From contig NZ_VJNA01000003.1 in the NCBI RefSeq assembly GCF_007556585.1, positions 54,544-118,543 of the forward strand: DNA of 64,000 bases, read 5' to 3'. Under the pieces are notes generated by a model. The model searched no databases. It was not told where the DNA came from and saw nothing but the letters and a program-made list of their open reading frames with translations. A program made the translations under genes and the position numbers. Source of the DNA: Tepidimonas aquatica. Its GTDB lineage: Bacteria > Pseudomonadota > Gammaproteobacteria > Burkholderiales > Burkholderiaceae_C. Positions 29,014 to 37,678 of the stretch are shown piece by piece; the first letter of the stretch is position 1; every line of letters begins with the position of its first letter.

Positions 29014-32000
29014 CGCGCGGCCTTCGTGCACTGGCCAAGCGCCCGCGCGAGGTGCGCGACACCCTGCTGCTGTTGGCCGTGCTGGCCTGGGTTCAGGCGC
29101 TGTTGCTGGGTCACGTGCCGCTGTGGGCCAGCGCGCTGGGCGCCGCGCTGCTGCTGTGGCGCGGCTGGCTGGCCTGGCGCCAGCGTCCCCTGCCCGGTTG
29201 GCCGTGGCGGGCGGGACTGAGCGTGGCGGCGCTGGCCGCCACCGTCGCGCAGCACCGCACGCTGCTGGGCCCGGACGCCGGCGTCACCCTGGTGGTGGTG
29301 TTGCTGGCGCTCAAAACGCTCGAGCTGCGCGCGCGGCGCGACGCCTGGGTGCTGTTTTTTCTGGCCTTTTTTGCGTTGCTGACGCCGCTGCTGCGCTCGC
29401 AGGCGCTGCCGATGGCGCTGGGCGTGGCCGTTGCGGTATGGGGGCTGCTGACGGCGCTGGTGCTGGCGCGCCGTCCGGTCGGCGCGGTGCCGGTGGGTGA
29501 CGCCGCCCGCACCGCAGCGCGCCTGATGCTGCTGGGCACACCGCTGATGGTGGTGCTGTTCGCGCTGTTTCCGCGCCTGCCGCCGCTGTGGGGCCTGCCG
29601 CTGGACAGCACGCTGGGCCGCAGCGGTCTGTCGGGCCAGATGCGCGTGGGCGACGTGGCGCGCCTGGCGCTGGATGACCGCGTCGCGCTGCGCGTGGCGT
29701 TCCCCGACGGCGCGCCGCCCGTGCAGGCGCTGTACTTCCGGGGGCCGGTGCTGCGCGTGTTCGACGGCCAACAGTGGCGACCGCTGCACGGACCGCAGGC
29801 CGCGCCGGTGGTGGACGCCGCGTGGGTGCACGCCGACACCGCGGTGACGCGCACGGCCGCCGGGCCGCCACTGCGCTACCGTGTCACGCTGGAGCCCACG
29901 CAGCGCCCATGGCTGCCGGCGCTGGAGCACACGTTGCGTGCCCCCCAGGTGCAGGGTGGCGCCCCCCACGCAGCGCCGCTGACCGCCCCCGACGGCGCCT
30001 GGTGGCTGCCCGCCCCCATCACCGACGTGCTGCGCTACGACGCCCAGGCCCACACCGACGTGGCCTGGGGCGCGCAGGCCGACCGGCTGGCGTTGCAGGT
30101 CGACCGCGAGCTGCCGCCCGGCTACAACCCGCGCACGCTGGCGTGGGCGCAAGCCCTGCGCCGCGAGCTGGGCGACCCCGAACCCGCGGCGCTGGTGGCC
30201 GCGTTGCTGCAGCGCCTACGCGACGGCGGCTACCGCTACACGCTGGAGCCGGGCGTCTACGGGCCGCACAGCGCCGACGAGTTCTGGTTCGACCGCAAGG
30301 CCGGGTTTTGCGAGCACATCGCCTCGGCGTTTGTCGTTGCGCTGCGTGCGCTGGACATCCCAGCGCGCATCGTCACCGGCTACCAGGGCGGCGAATTCAA
30401 CCCCGTCGATGGCCTGTGGACCGTGCGCCACAGCGACGCCCACGCCTGGGCCGAAGTGTGGCTGCCGGCCCAAGGGTGGACACGCATCGACCCCACCGCC
30501 TGGGTGGCGCCGTCGCGCACCGCCGCAGGGGTCCGGCTGCAGCCCCCGCCGGGGCCGCTGGCGCGCGCCGTGGTGCAGGTCGATCCGCGCTTGTTGCAGT
30601 TGGCGCGCGCCTGGTGGGATGCCACCAACCAGCGCTGGAACGAATGGGTGCTCGACTACGGCCCCACGCGCCAGCTGCAATTGCTGCAACGCCTGGGCTG
30701 GTCGGCGCAGGACTGGCGCGACGCGCTGCGCGCGCTGGGTGCGGTGCTGGGGCTGGCGGCCGTGGTGGCGGTGGCCTGGCTGCTGTGGCCGCTGCGCCCG
30801 CGCCGCGCCGACCCCTGGCAACGGTGGCTTCGGCTGGCCGCCCAGCGCGCCGCCGCGGCAGGTGTGGTGCCCCCGCAGCCACTCACCCCGCGGGCGCTGG
30901 CGACGGCGGTGCGCCGTCACCCGGGGGTGCCCGAAGCCACCGCCCGAGCATGGGAAGCCGCGCTGCTGCAACTGGAGGCCTTGCGCTACGATCCGGCCAT
31001 GGCCGCATCCCTTCCTGCTGGCGAACAGCGTGCGCTGCGCCAACGTCTGCGCGATCTGCCCGCCTTGACCGCGCGCGCGCCCACGCGGCGTGCGGCGGGG
31101 CGCTGGCTGCTGGGCATGGCGCTGGCGGCCGCGTTGCCGCTGGATGAGCCGCACGCCCAACCGGCGCGCACCAGCGCGGGGTGGGACGAAGCCGCGCTGC
31201 GTGCGCTGGCGGTGTCGATCGACCGCGCCGAAGGCTGGGACGACGGCTGGGCGCAGCAGTGGCTACCACGCGCCCAGCCCGACGCCCGCTCGCGCGCGCT
31301 CAACACCCCGCCCCCGGCCACCGCCTACCCCAACTGGGCCGCCTACCGGGCGCGGTTTGTCGAGCCCCGGCGCATCGCCGCCGGCGTGGCGTTTTGGGCC
31401 GCGCACGCCGAGGCGCTGGCGCGCGCCGAAGCACGCTGGGGCGTGCCCGCGCACGTGGTGGTCGGCATCATCGGCGTCGAGACGCTGTACGGCCGCCACC
31501 TCGGCCAGCACCGGGTGTTGGACGTGTTGGCCACGCTGGCGCTGGACTTCCCGCCCGAGCATCCACGCGCCGCGCAGCGGCAGGCCATGTTCCAAGACGA
31601 GCTGCGCGCGCTGCTGCGGCTGGCCCGCCACAGCGGCATCCCGCCGGACACCTGGCGCGGCAGCTACGCTGGCGCCATGGGCTGGCCCCAGTTCATGCCG
31701 AGCAGCTGGCTGGCCCACGCGGTGGATTTCGACGACGACGGCCGCGTCGACCTGATCGGCAGCCCGGTGGATGCGATCGGCTCGGTGGCGGCGTTTTTGG
31801 CCGCGCACGGCTGGCAGCAGGACATGCCGGTGCGCTACGCCGTCACGCCACCCACCCACCCGCAAGCGTTGGGCACGCTGCTGGCGCCGGACATCCGCCC
31901 GACGTTCACCGCGGCGCAACTGCGTGAGCTGGGCGCCGAGCTGCCCCCCGAGGCGCAGCGCCACCCGGGCCCGTTGGCACTGGTGCTGCTGCACAACGGC

Positions 32001-32144
32001 GATCCCGCCGCCGGGGGCGGCGCGCCCACCTACGTGCTGGGCACGCAAAACTTTTGGGCGCTGACGCGCTACAACCGCTCCAGCTACTACGCGCTGGCGG
32101 TGCTGGAGCTGGGCGAGACCGTGGCACGGCAGCGACGCGCCTGA
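29004..32144 (+). CDS. TgpA-type transglutaminase fused to MltB-type lytic murein transglycosylase
   Basis: One uninterrupted 1046-residue frame covers two genes that are normally separate. Residues 1-687 are TgpA/DUF3488: five to six membrane helices, then a periplasmic transglutaminase domain with Cys (GFCEHIASAF, near 434), His (SDAHAWAEVW, near 479) and Asp (RIDPTAW, near 493), then a membrane helix near 578-598. Residues 688-1046 are a complete MltB: a signal-like helix (RRAAGRWLLGMALAAALPL), catalytic Glu in GVETLYGRHLG (near 825) and GAMGWPQFMPSSW. An in-frame TTG at 31065 could start MltB alone as MTARAPTRRAAG. If fused, the helix at the junction would return the chain to the periplasm, so topology works. 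Separate genes remain possible. Confidence 0.85.
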   Translation: MPLTRGLRALAKRPREVRDTLLLLAVLAWVQALLLGHVPLWASALGAALLLWRGWLAWRQRPLPGWPWRAGLSVAALAATVAQHRTLLGPDAGVTLVVVLLALKTLELRARRDAWVLFFLAFFALLTPLLRSQALPMALGVAVAVWGLLTALVLARRPVGAVPVGDAARTAARLMLLGTPLMVVLFALFPRLPPLWGLPLDSTLGRSGLSGQMRVGDVARLALDDRVALRVAFPDGAPPVQALYFRGPVLRVFDGQQWRPLHGPQAAPVVDAAWVHADTAVTRTAAGPPLRYRVTLEPTQRPWLPALEHTLRAPQVQGGAPHAAPLTAPDGAWWLPAPITDVLRYDAQAHTDVAWGAQADRLALQVDRELPPGYNPRTLAWAQALRRELGDPEPAALVAALLQRLRDGGYRYTLEPGVYGPHSADEFWFDRKAGFCEHIASAFVVALRALDIPARIVTGYQGGEFNPVDGLWTVRHSDAHAWAEVWLPAQGWTRIDPTAWVAPSRTAAGVRLQPPPGPLARAVVQVDPRLLQLARAWWDATNQRWNEWVLDYGPTRQLQLLQRLGWSAQDWRDALRALGAVLGLAAVVAVAWLLWPLRPRRADPWQRWLRLAAQRAAAAGVVPPQPLTPRALATAVRRHPGVPEATARAWEAALLQLEALRYDPAMAASLPAGEQRALRQRLRDLPALTARAPTRRAAGRWLLGMALAAALPLDEPHAQPARTSAGWDEAALRALAVSIDRAEGWDDGWAQQWLPRAQPDARSRALNTPPPATAYPNWAAYRARFVEPRRIAAGVAFWAAHAEALARAEARWGVPAHVVVGIIGVETLYGRHLGQHRVLDVLATLALDFPPEHPRAAQRQAMFQDELRALLRLARHSGIPPDTWRGSYAGAMGWPQFMPSSWLAHAVDFDDDGRVDLIGSPVDAIGSVAAFLAAHGWQQDMPVRYAVTPPTHPQALGTLLAPDIRPTFTAAQLRELGAELPPEAQRHPGPLALVLLHNGDPAAGGGAPTYVLGTQNFWALTRYNRSSYYALAVLELGETVARQRRA
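31065..32144 (+). other. mltB: MltB-type domain of the fused frame, possibly a separate TTG-started gene
   Basis: This segment would encode 359 residues if translated from the TTG at 31065. It has an arginine-rich N-terminus, a hydrophobic core and PHAQ, which looks like a cleavable signal or a membrane anchor. The lytic transglycosylase fold follows, with catalytic Glu in GVETLYG and the SYAGAMGWPQFMPSS stretch. The domain is full length relative to MltB. No stop separates it from the preceding transglutaminase part. I cannot see a strong ribosome site before the TTG. Confidence 0.55.
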
Positions 32145-32265
32145 GGGCGGTGGCGCGCGCTGCCACCCGCGTGACACGCGAGGGGGTTTTCCCAAGCTTC
32201 GCGGACCCGCGGTCGCGGTACGATGGGCGTCTCAAGAACCATCCGTGCCGAAGGAGACACCCACC

Positions 32266-33225
32266 ATGCGATCCCTGCGTCGTCTGACCCGTGCCCTCGT
32301 GTGGGGAGCTGCGTTCCTGGCCGCCAGCGTCCACGCGCAATCGACCCAGTTCATCAACGTGCTCACCGGCGGCCAAAGCGGCGTGTACTACCCGGTCGGT
32401 GTGGCGCTGTCGCAAATCTACGCCAAGGACATCCCCAACGTGCGCGCCACCGCCCAGGTCACGCGCGCCTCGGCTGAAAACCTCAACCTGTTGCAGGCCG
32501 GCCGCGGCGAGGCCGCCTTTACGCTGGCCGATGCGCTGTCCGACGCCTGGAAGGGCAACGAGGAGGCCGGCTTCAAGCGAAAACTCGACAAACTGCGCGG
32601 CATCTCGGCGCTGTACAACAACTACATCCAGATCGTGGCCAACGCCGACAGTGGCATCCGCACGCTGGCCGACTTCAAGGGCAAGCGCGTCTCGGTGGGC
32701 GCGGCGCGATCGGGCACCGAGCTCAACGCGCGCGCAATCTTCAAAGCCGCCGGTCTGTCGTACAGCGACCTGGCCAAGGTGGAGTACCTGCCCTTTGGCG
32801 AGTCGGTGGAGCTGATGAAAAACCGCCAGCTCGACGCCACGCTGCAGTCCGCCGGGCTGGGCGTGGCCTCGATCCGCGACCTGGCCACGGCGATCAAGAT
32901 CGTCGTCATCCCCGTGCCGCCGGAGGTCGTGGCCAAGGTTGGTGATCCGGCTTACCAGCCGGCCGTGATCCCCGCCAACACCTACCACGGCCAAACCACC
33001 GACGTGCCCACCGCGGCCATCCCCAACTTTTTGGTCACCCACGCCGGCGTGCCCGACGAGACCGTGTACCGCATGACCAAGGCGATGTTCGACAACCTCG
33101 ACACGCTGTACGCCGCGCACAACGCCGCGCGCGCCATCAAGCGCGAGCATGCGCTAACCAGCATGCCGGTGCCGCTGCACCCGGGCGCGGCGCGCTACTA
33201 CCGCGAAGTCGGCCTGCTGAAGTGA
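32266..33225 (+). CDS. TAXI family TRAP transporter solute-binding protein
   Basis: This periplasmic protein captures a small carboxylate or amino acid for a TRAP permease. The 319-residue product begins with a Sec signal (RRLTRALVWGAAFLAASVHAQ) and shows the TAXI pattern INVLTGGQSGVYYPVG, the region TAQVTRASAENLNLLQAGRGE, and GKRVSVGAARSGTE. AAGGAGA lies 7 bases before the ATG at 32266. The permease gene follows by 10 bases and a DUF1850 gene ends the cassette, the usual TAXI-TRAP layout. The ligand is unknown. Confidence 0.94.
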   Translation: MRSLRRLTRALVWGAAFLAASVHAQSTQFINVLTGGQSGVYYPVGVALSQIYAKDIPNVRATAQVTRASAENLNLLQAGRGEAAFTLADALSDAWKGNEEAGFKRKLDKLRGISALYNNYIQIVANADSGIRTLADFKGKRVSVGAARSGTELNARAIFKAAGLSYSDLAKVEYLPFGESVELMKNRQLDATLQSAGLGVASIRDLATAIKIVVIPVPPEVVAKVGDPAYQPAVIPANTYHGQTTDVPTAAIPNFLVTHAGVPDETVYRMTKAMFDNLDTLYAAHNAARAIKREHALTSMPVPLHPGAARYYREVGLLK

Positions 33226-33235
33226 ACGCACCGTG

Positions 33236-33547
33236 ATGGACCACGCCGCCCCGCTGGCGACGGCGCCCGCCCCGGCACGGGTAAGCTTGCGCTCGCCCGT
33301 GGTGTGGGTGGCGCTGGCGTTCAGCACCTTCCAGTTGGCGATGGCGGCGTTTCACCCGCTGTCCAGCCAGGTCATCCGCGCGCTGCACGTCGGGTTCGTG
33401 CTGTGGCTCATTTTTATCGTCTACCCACCGCTCAAAGGGCGTGGCGGCGCACGGGAACGCCTGGGCCTGGCGCTGGGCTGGGCACTGGGCCTGGCCGGCA
33501 TCGCCACCGGGCTGTACCAGTGGGTGTTCGAAGCCGACCTCACCTAA
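33236..33547 (+). pseudogene. TRAP permease N-terminal fragment ending at an in-frame TAA
   Basis: These 103 codons encode the first two membrane helices of the TRAP permease and end LYQWVFEADLT at a TAA (33545-33547). The same reading frame continues past the stop without another stop into the main permease frame, RAGELAGADGLVGTV. A CAA to TAA change would create exactly this. The frame opens with GTG-ATG; I take the ATG. Confidence 0.8.
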
Positions 33548-33589
33548 CGCGCCGGTGAGCTTGCCGGCGCCGATGGGCTGGTCGGCACG

Positions 33590-35296
33590 GTGGCCATCGC
33601 GCTGGTGTTCGAGGCGGCACGGCGCGTCATGGGTTGGGGGCTGCCGGTCATCTGCGCGCTGTTTTTGGCTTACGCGGCGTTCGGCCAACACCTGCCCGGG
33701 CCGCTGGCGCACCGCGGCTACGACTGGGAACAGCTCATCGCCACGCTGGGCTTTGGCACCGAGGGGATCTACGGCACGCCCACCTACGTGTCATCGACCT
33801 ACATCTTTTTGTTCATTCTGTTTGGCGCGTTTTTGGAGCAGGCGGGCATGGTGCGCCTGTTCACCGACTTTGCCATGGGCACGGTCGGCCACACGCGCGG
33901 CGGGCCGGCCAAGGTGGCGGTGATCTCGTCGGGCCTGATGGGCACGATCAACGGCTCGGGCGTGGCCAATGTCGTTACCACCGGCCAGTTCACGATCCCG
34001 CTGATGAAGCGCTTTGGCTACAGCCCAGCCTTCGCGGGCGGCGTCGAGGCCACCTCCAGCATGGGCGGGCAGATCATGCCGCCGGTGATGGGGGCGGTGG
34101 CCTTCATCATGGCCGAAACGATCAATGTCCCTTACGTCGCCATCGTGCAAGCGGCGCTGATCCCGGCCATCCTGTACTTCGTGACTGTCTTTTGGATGGT
34201 GCACCTGGAAGCTGGCCGGCGTGGCCTGCACGGGCTCCCCAAAGACCAGTGCCCCAACCCGTGGACGGCGGTGCACGAACGCTGGTTTTTGCTGCTGCCG
34301 CTGGCGGCGCTGGTGGCGCTGCTGTTTGGCGGCTATACGCCGATGTTTTCCGGCACCGTTGGGTTGGCGCTGACGGTGATTTTGATCTTCGGCGCCGCCG
34401 TCATGCAGGGGCTGCGCGGCAGCGGGCTGCGGGTGTTGTTCTGGGTGCTGCTGGCGTTGGCGTGCAGCGGCTTTTTCCGCTTCGGTGCGGGCACGTTTCT
34501 CGCTATCACGGCGGTACTGGTGGCGCTGACCTACGTGCTGCGCAGCGGCGCGCAGGCGCGCGCCCAGGCGCTGGCGGCGCTGGTCGAAGGCGCCCAGCAT
34601 GCGTTGCCGGTGGCCTCGGCGTGCGCGCTGGTCGGGGTTCTGATCGGCGTCATCAACCTCACCGGCGTGGCGGCCGAACTGGGCGGCTATGTGATCGGCC
34701 TGGGGCGTGACAACCTGTTGCTGGCGCTGCTGCTGACGATGCTGACCTGCCTGGTGCTGGGCATGGGCATCCCCACCATTCCCAACTACATCATCACCAG
34801 CACGCTGGCCGCGCCGGTGTTGCTGGAGCTGGGGGTGCCGCTGATCGTCAGCCACATGTTTGTGTTTTACTTTGGCATCATGGCCGACCTCACGCCCCCC
34901 GTGGCGCTGGCGGCGTTTGCGGCGGCGCCGATCGCGCGCGAGCGCGGGCTGCTGATCAGCCTGCAGGCGGTGCGGGTGGCCATCGCCGGCTTTATCGTGC
35001 CCTACATGGCCGTGTACAGCCCAGCGTTGATGCTGCAAGGCGAAGGCGGCGCCGTGGCCGTGGCGTGGGTCACGTTCAAGGCGCTGGTGGCCGTTGGGCT
35101 GTGGGGCATGGCCGCCATTGGTTACCTGTGGGGGCCACTGAAGGCGTGGGAGCGTGTGTGGGCGCTGCTGGCGGCGGCGCTGTTGGTGGTGGCGCTGCCG
35201 ATCACCGACGAGCTGGGCCTGGCCGCCGCGGCGGCGCTGCTGCTGTGGCACCGCTGGCGGCAGCGCCAGCCCGCGCCACGCCCCACCGCGCGCTGA
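33590..35296 (+). CDS. TAXI-TRAP fused 4TM/12TM permease, main part downstream of a stop codon
   Basis: The fused TRAP permease combines the small and large membrane subunits that use the sodium gradient. This part spans about 568 residues from a GTG and has repeated membrane helices with SGLMGTINGSGVANVVTTGQFTIPLM, the TRAP large-subunit signature, and GMGIPTIPNYIITSTLAAP. It is in frame with the upstream fragment, so the intact gene would run from 33236 to 35296 and give 686 residues. Whether the cell makes a functional protein depends on readthrough or on the stop being a sequence error. The stop codon overlaps no neighbour; DUF1850 follows after 7 bases. Confidence 0.85.
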   Translation: MAIALVFEAARRVMGWGLPVICALFLAYAAFGQHLPGPLAHRGYDWEQLIATLGFGTEGIYGTPTYVSSTYIFLFILFGAFLEQAGMVRLFTDFAMGTVGHTRGGPAKVAVISSGLMGTINGSGVANVVTTGQFTIPLMKRFGYSPAFAGGVEATSSMGGQIMPPVMGAVAFIMAETINVPYVAIVQAALIPAILYFVTVFWMVHLEAGRRGLHGLPKDQCPNPWTAVHERWFLLLPLAALVALLFGGYTPMFSGTVGLALTVILIFGAAVMQGLRGSGLRVLFWVLLALACSGFFRFGAGTFLAITAVLVALTYVLRSGAQARAQALAALVEGAQHALPVASACALVGVLIGVINLTGVAAELGGYVIGLGRDNLLLALLLTMLTCLVLGMGIPTIPNYIITSTLAAPVLLELGVPLIVSHMFVFYFGIMADLTPPVALAAFAAAPIARERGLLISLQAVRVAIAGFIVPYMAVYSPALMLQGEGGAVAVAWVTFKALVAVGLWGMAAIGYLWGPLKAWERVWALLAAALLVVALPITDELGLAAAAALLLWHRWRQRQPAPRPTAR

Positions 35297-35303
35297 GGCA
35301 GCC

Positions 35304-35753
35304 ATGGCGTGGGCACTGTGCGTGGCCTGGGCCGCCAGCGCGGCGCTGCTGACGTCGCCGGTCAGCCCCGACCCCGACGCTGGGGAAGCCCTCTGGCCCG
35401 CCGGGACGTTGACGCTGGCGTGGCAACACACGATCGAGCGCGTGCGCTGGGAGGAGGACTACGCACTGCCCCGCGCGTCCGACGAGCCGCCGTTGTTGCT
35501 TGCCACCGCCGCGCGCGTGCGCGGCAGCGGCGCCGGCATGGAGCCCGCGCCCGACGCCCGCTGGCAAGGTGGGTGGTACGTCTGGTCGCCCCAACGGCGC
35601 TTGCCCGCGCTGCATTTGGCCCACAGCGCCTACGCCACCGACCACACCCTGTGCCTGGACGGCCGCTGCGCGCCCCTGACCCGCTGGCTGCCCAGCGCGG
35701 CACCGCCCACCAGCGGGGTGGTGCGGCTGCGCGCGTGCCGCGCCCCCGATTGA
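35304..35753 (+). CDS. DUF1850 domain protein of TAXI-TRAP cassette
   Basis: The 149-residue product has a hydrophobic N-terminus that may be a signal and the DUF1850 pattern LTLAWQHTIERVRWEEDY (a His-Thr-x-Glu turn followed by a Trp-Glu pair). DUF1850 genes nearly always accompany TAXI-TRAP permeases, and this one is 7 bases after the permease stop. Its function is unknown; a role in transporter assembly or ligand handling is inferred from linkage. Confidence 0.85.
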   Translation: MAWALCVAWAASAALLTSPVSPDPDAGEALWPAGTLTLAWQHTIERVRWEEDYALPRASDEPPLLLATAARVRGSGAGMEPAPDARWQGGWYVWSPQRRLPALHLAHSAYATDHTLCLDGRCAPLTRWLPSAAPPTSGVVRLRACRAPD

Positions 35754-35818
35754 ACTGTCACGAGCCTGTCACCACCGGGTGGCACAGTGCGGACGTCGCA
35801 ACCACGCCCGATGCACCG

Positions 35819-37678
35819 ATGACGGTGTTGCCTGTACCCGCCCCCACGCCCGTGCGCGACCCGCACTCCGTCTGGATGTTGATGCGCGAGCGGCGGCTGC
35901 TGATGCACTGGCAACCGCTGTTCGATCTCGCCACCCACGACGTCATCGGCCACGAGGCCCTGGTGCGCACCCCTGCCGGTTGTGCGTGGCGCAACCCCGA
36001 CCACTTGTTTGCAGCCGCCCGCCGCGAGGGCTGTGCGATGGAGCTGGAGCGCGTCTGCGTGCAGCTGGCTGCGACCGAGGCAGGGCACGCGGGGCTGGGG
36101 CTGCTGTTTGTCAACCTGAGCGCCAACGCCTTGGCCGCGTGGACCGACGCGCCCGCGCACACCCCGCATGGTCAACCCGATTTGCCGCTGGCAGGCGTAG
36201 TGGTGGAACTGACCGAGCACGAGCGCGTACGTGACCTGGCCGCCCTGCGCGACGTCTTGGCACGGTGGCGGGCGGCTGGCGCCGCACTGGCGCTGGATGA
36301 CTTTGGCGACGGCCACTCCAGCCTGCGCCTATGGGCTGAGCTGCGACCCGAATACGTCAAGATCGACAAATATTTTGTGCGCGATGTGCACCGCAGCGGC
36401 GACAAAACCAAAACCATCCGCGCGCTACAGCAGTTGGCCGACACCTTCGGCACACGACTGATCGCCGAAGGCATCGAGACGGTGGACGAGCTGATGGTGC
36501 TGCGCGACCTCGGCCTCACGCTAGGACAGGGCTACTTGCTGGGCCGCCCACTGCCCACCCCGTGCAGCGCGCTGCCCGTCAACGTGCAGCAAGCCCTGCA
36601 GTCACGTCAAATTTGGGTGCTGCCGCAGGAGCCGCACGTGATCCACCGCGGGTTGACCGCCGCCACGCTGCTGCGCGCCGCTCCCGCCCTGCCCGGCCAC
36701 GCCAGCCACCAAGACGTGCTGGAGTTGTTCCAGCGCCACCACGACCTCGAATCGGTGGCCCTGCTGGACGATCAGCAGCGACCGGTGGGGCTGATCACAC
36801 GGCACACCTTTCAGGAGGAATCGCTGCACAACCCCTACTTTCGCGAGCTGTACGGGCGCCGCCCAGCCATCATGCACGCCAACACCCAGCCGCTGTGCGT
36901 GGAAATCCACACCCCGCTGGAGCGCCTGACCGAAGTGTTGACCTCACCCGACCAGCGCTACCTGCGCGAGGGCTTCATCCTCACTGAAAACGGTCGCTAC
37001 CGAGGCTTGGGCACCAGCGAACAACTGGTGCGCCGGGTCACCGAGGCCCGCATCGAGGCCGCGCGCCACGCCAACCCCCTGACCGCCCTGCCCGGCAACG
37101 TGCCCATCACGCAACACATCGAGCGACTGCTGCACAACGGCCAGCCGTTTGTGGCGTGCTACGCCGACCTCAACCATTTCAAGGTGTACAACGACCAGTA
37201 CGGCTACTGGCGCGGCGATGGCATGATCCGCCTGCTGGCACGTTGTTTGACCGGTGTGTGCGACGCCCGGCTGGACTTTGTCGGGCACGTGGGCGGTGAC
37301 GACTTCGTGCTGCTGATGCAAAGCGGCGACTGGCTGGCCCGCATCGAGCGCGCGGTGCACACGTTCAACACCGAAGCAGCGCTGCTGTACGAAACCACCG
37401 CCCGTCAGGCGGGGGGCATTTGGGCCGAAGACCGCCACGGCGTGCGCCGTTTTCACCCACTGACGACGCTCAGCGTCGGTGTCGTGCGAGTCGACCCTGC
37501 CCACTACGCCAGCGCCGAGGCGGTGGCCAACGCCGCCGCACTGGCCAAGCACCACGCCAAGCAGGGCCACGTTGGCATCCAGATATTGTCGGACGTGGGT
37601 GAAGGGCCGGCTCATTCCCTTGTGGCGGACGCTGCAGGAACGGCTGCCGTCAGCGCTGTTGCGCCCGCTTGCCAGTAA
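35819..37678 (+). CDS. EAL-CBS-GGDEF c-di-GMP signalling protein
   Basis: The 619-residue protein joins an EAL domain (about 20-265), a CBS pair (about 290-415) and a C-terminal GGDEF domain (about 430-600). The EAL part has HEALVR, FVNLSANALA and DDFGDGHSSLRLWAELRPEYVKID, consistent with an active phosphodiesterase. The GGDEF signature reads GGDDF near residue 492, a variant that can retain cyclase activity; I see no RxxD inhibitory site just upstream. CBS pairs bind adenine nucleotides or other ligands, so this could switch the enzyme balance. No signal peptide or membrane helix is present. Its last 67 bases overlap the convergent comEC gene. Confidence 0.88.
   Translation: MTVLPVPAPTPVRDPHSVWMLMRERRLLMHWQPLFDLATHDVIGHEALVRTPAGCAWRNPDHLFAAARREGCAMELERVCVQLAATEAGHAGLGLLFVNLSANALAAWTDAPAHTPHGQPDLPLAGVVVELTEHERVRDLAALRDVLARWRAAGAALALDDFGDGHSSLRLWAELRPEYVKIDKYFVRDVHRSGDKTKTIRALQQLADTFGTRLIAEGIETVDELMVLRDLGLTLGQGYLLGRPLPTPCSALPVNVQQALQSRQIWVLPQEPHVIHRGLTAATLLRAAPALPGHASHQDVLELFQRHHDLESVALLDDQQRPVGLITRHTFQEESLHNPYFRELYGRRPAIMHANTQPLCVEIHTPLERLTEVLTSPDQRYLREGFILTENGRYRGLGTSEQLVRRVTEARIEAARHANPLTALPGNVPITQHIERLLHNGQPFVACYADLNHFKVYNDQYGYWRGDGMIRLLARCLTGVCDARLDFVGHVGGDDFVLLMQSGDWLARIERAVHTFNTEAALLYETTARQAGGIWAEDRHGVRRFHPLTTLSVGVVRVDPAHYASAEAVANAAALAKHHAKQGHVGIQILSDVGEGPAHSLVADAAGTAAVSAVAPACQ

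Noticed and set aside
32145..32200. Rho-independent terminator after mltB
   Set aside because: GGTGGC/GCCACC stem at 32149-32167 has no T-run; the later T-run follows only a weak stem.
27176..33547. Recoding of TAG/TAA as glutamine
   Set aside because: TAA and TAG are used as true stops elsewhere in the window (for example TAA ends dapA and bamC, TAG ends the methyltransferase at 54771), so a global recoding is ruled out.
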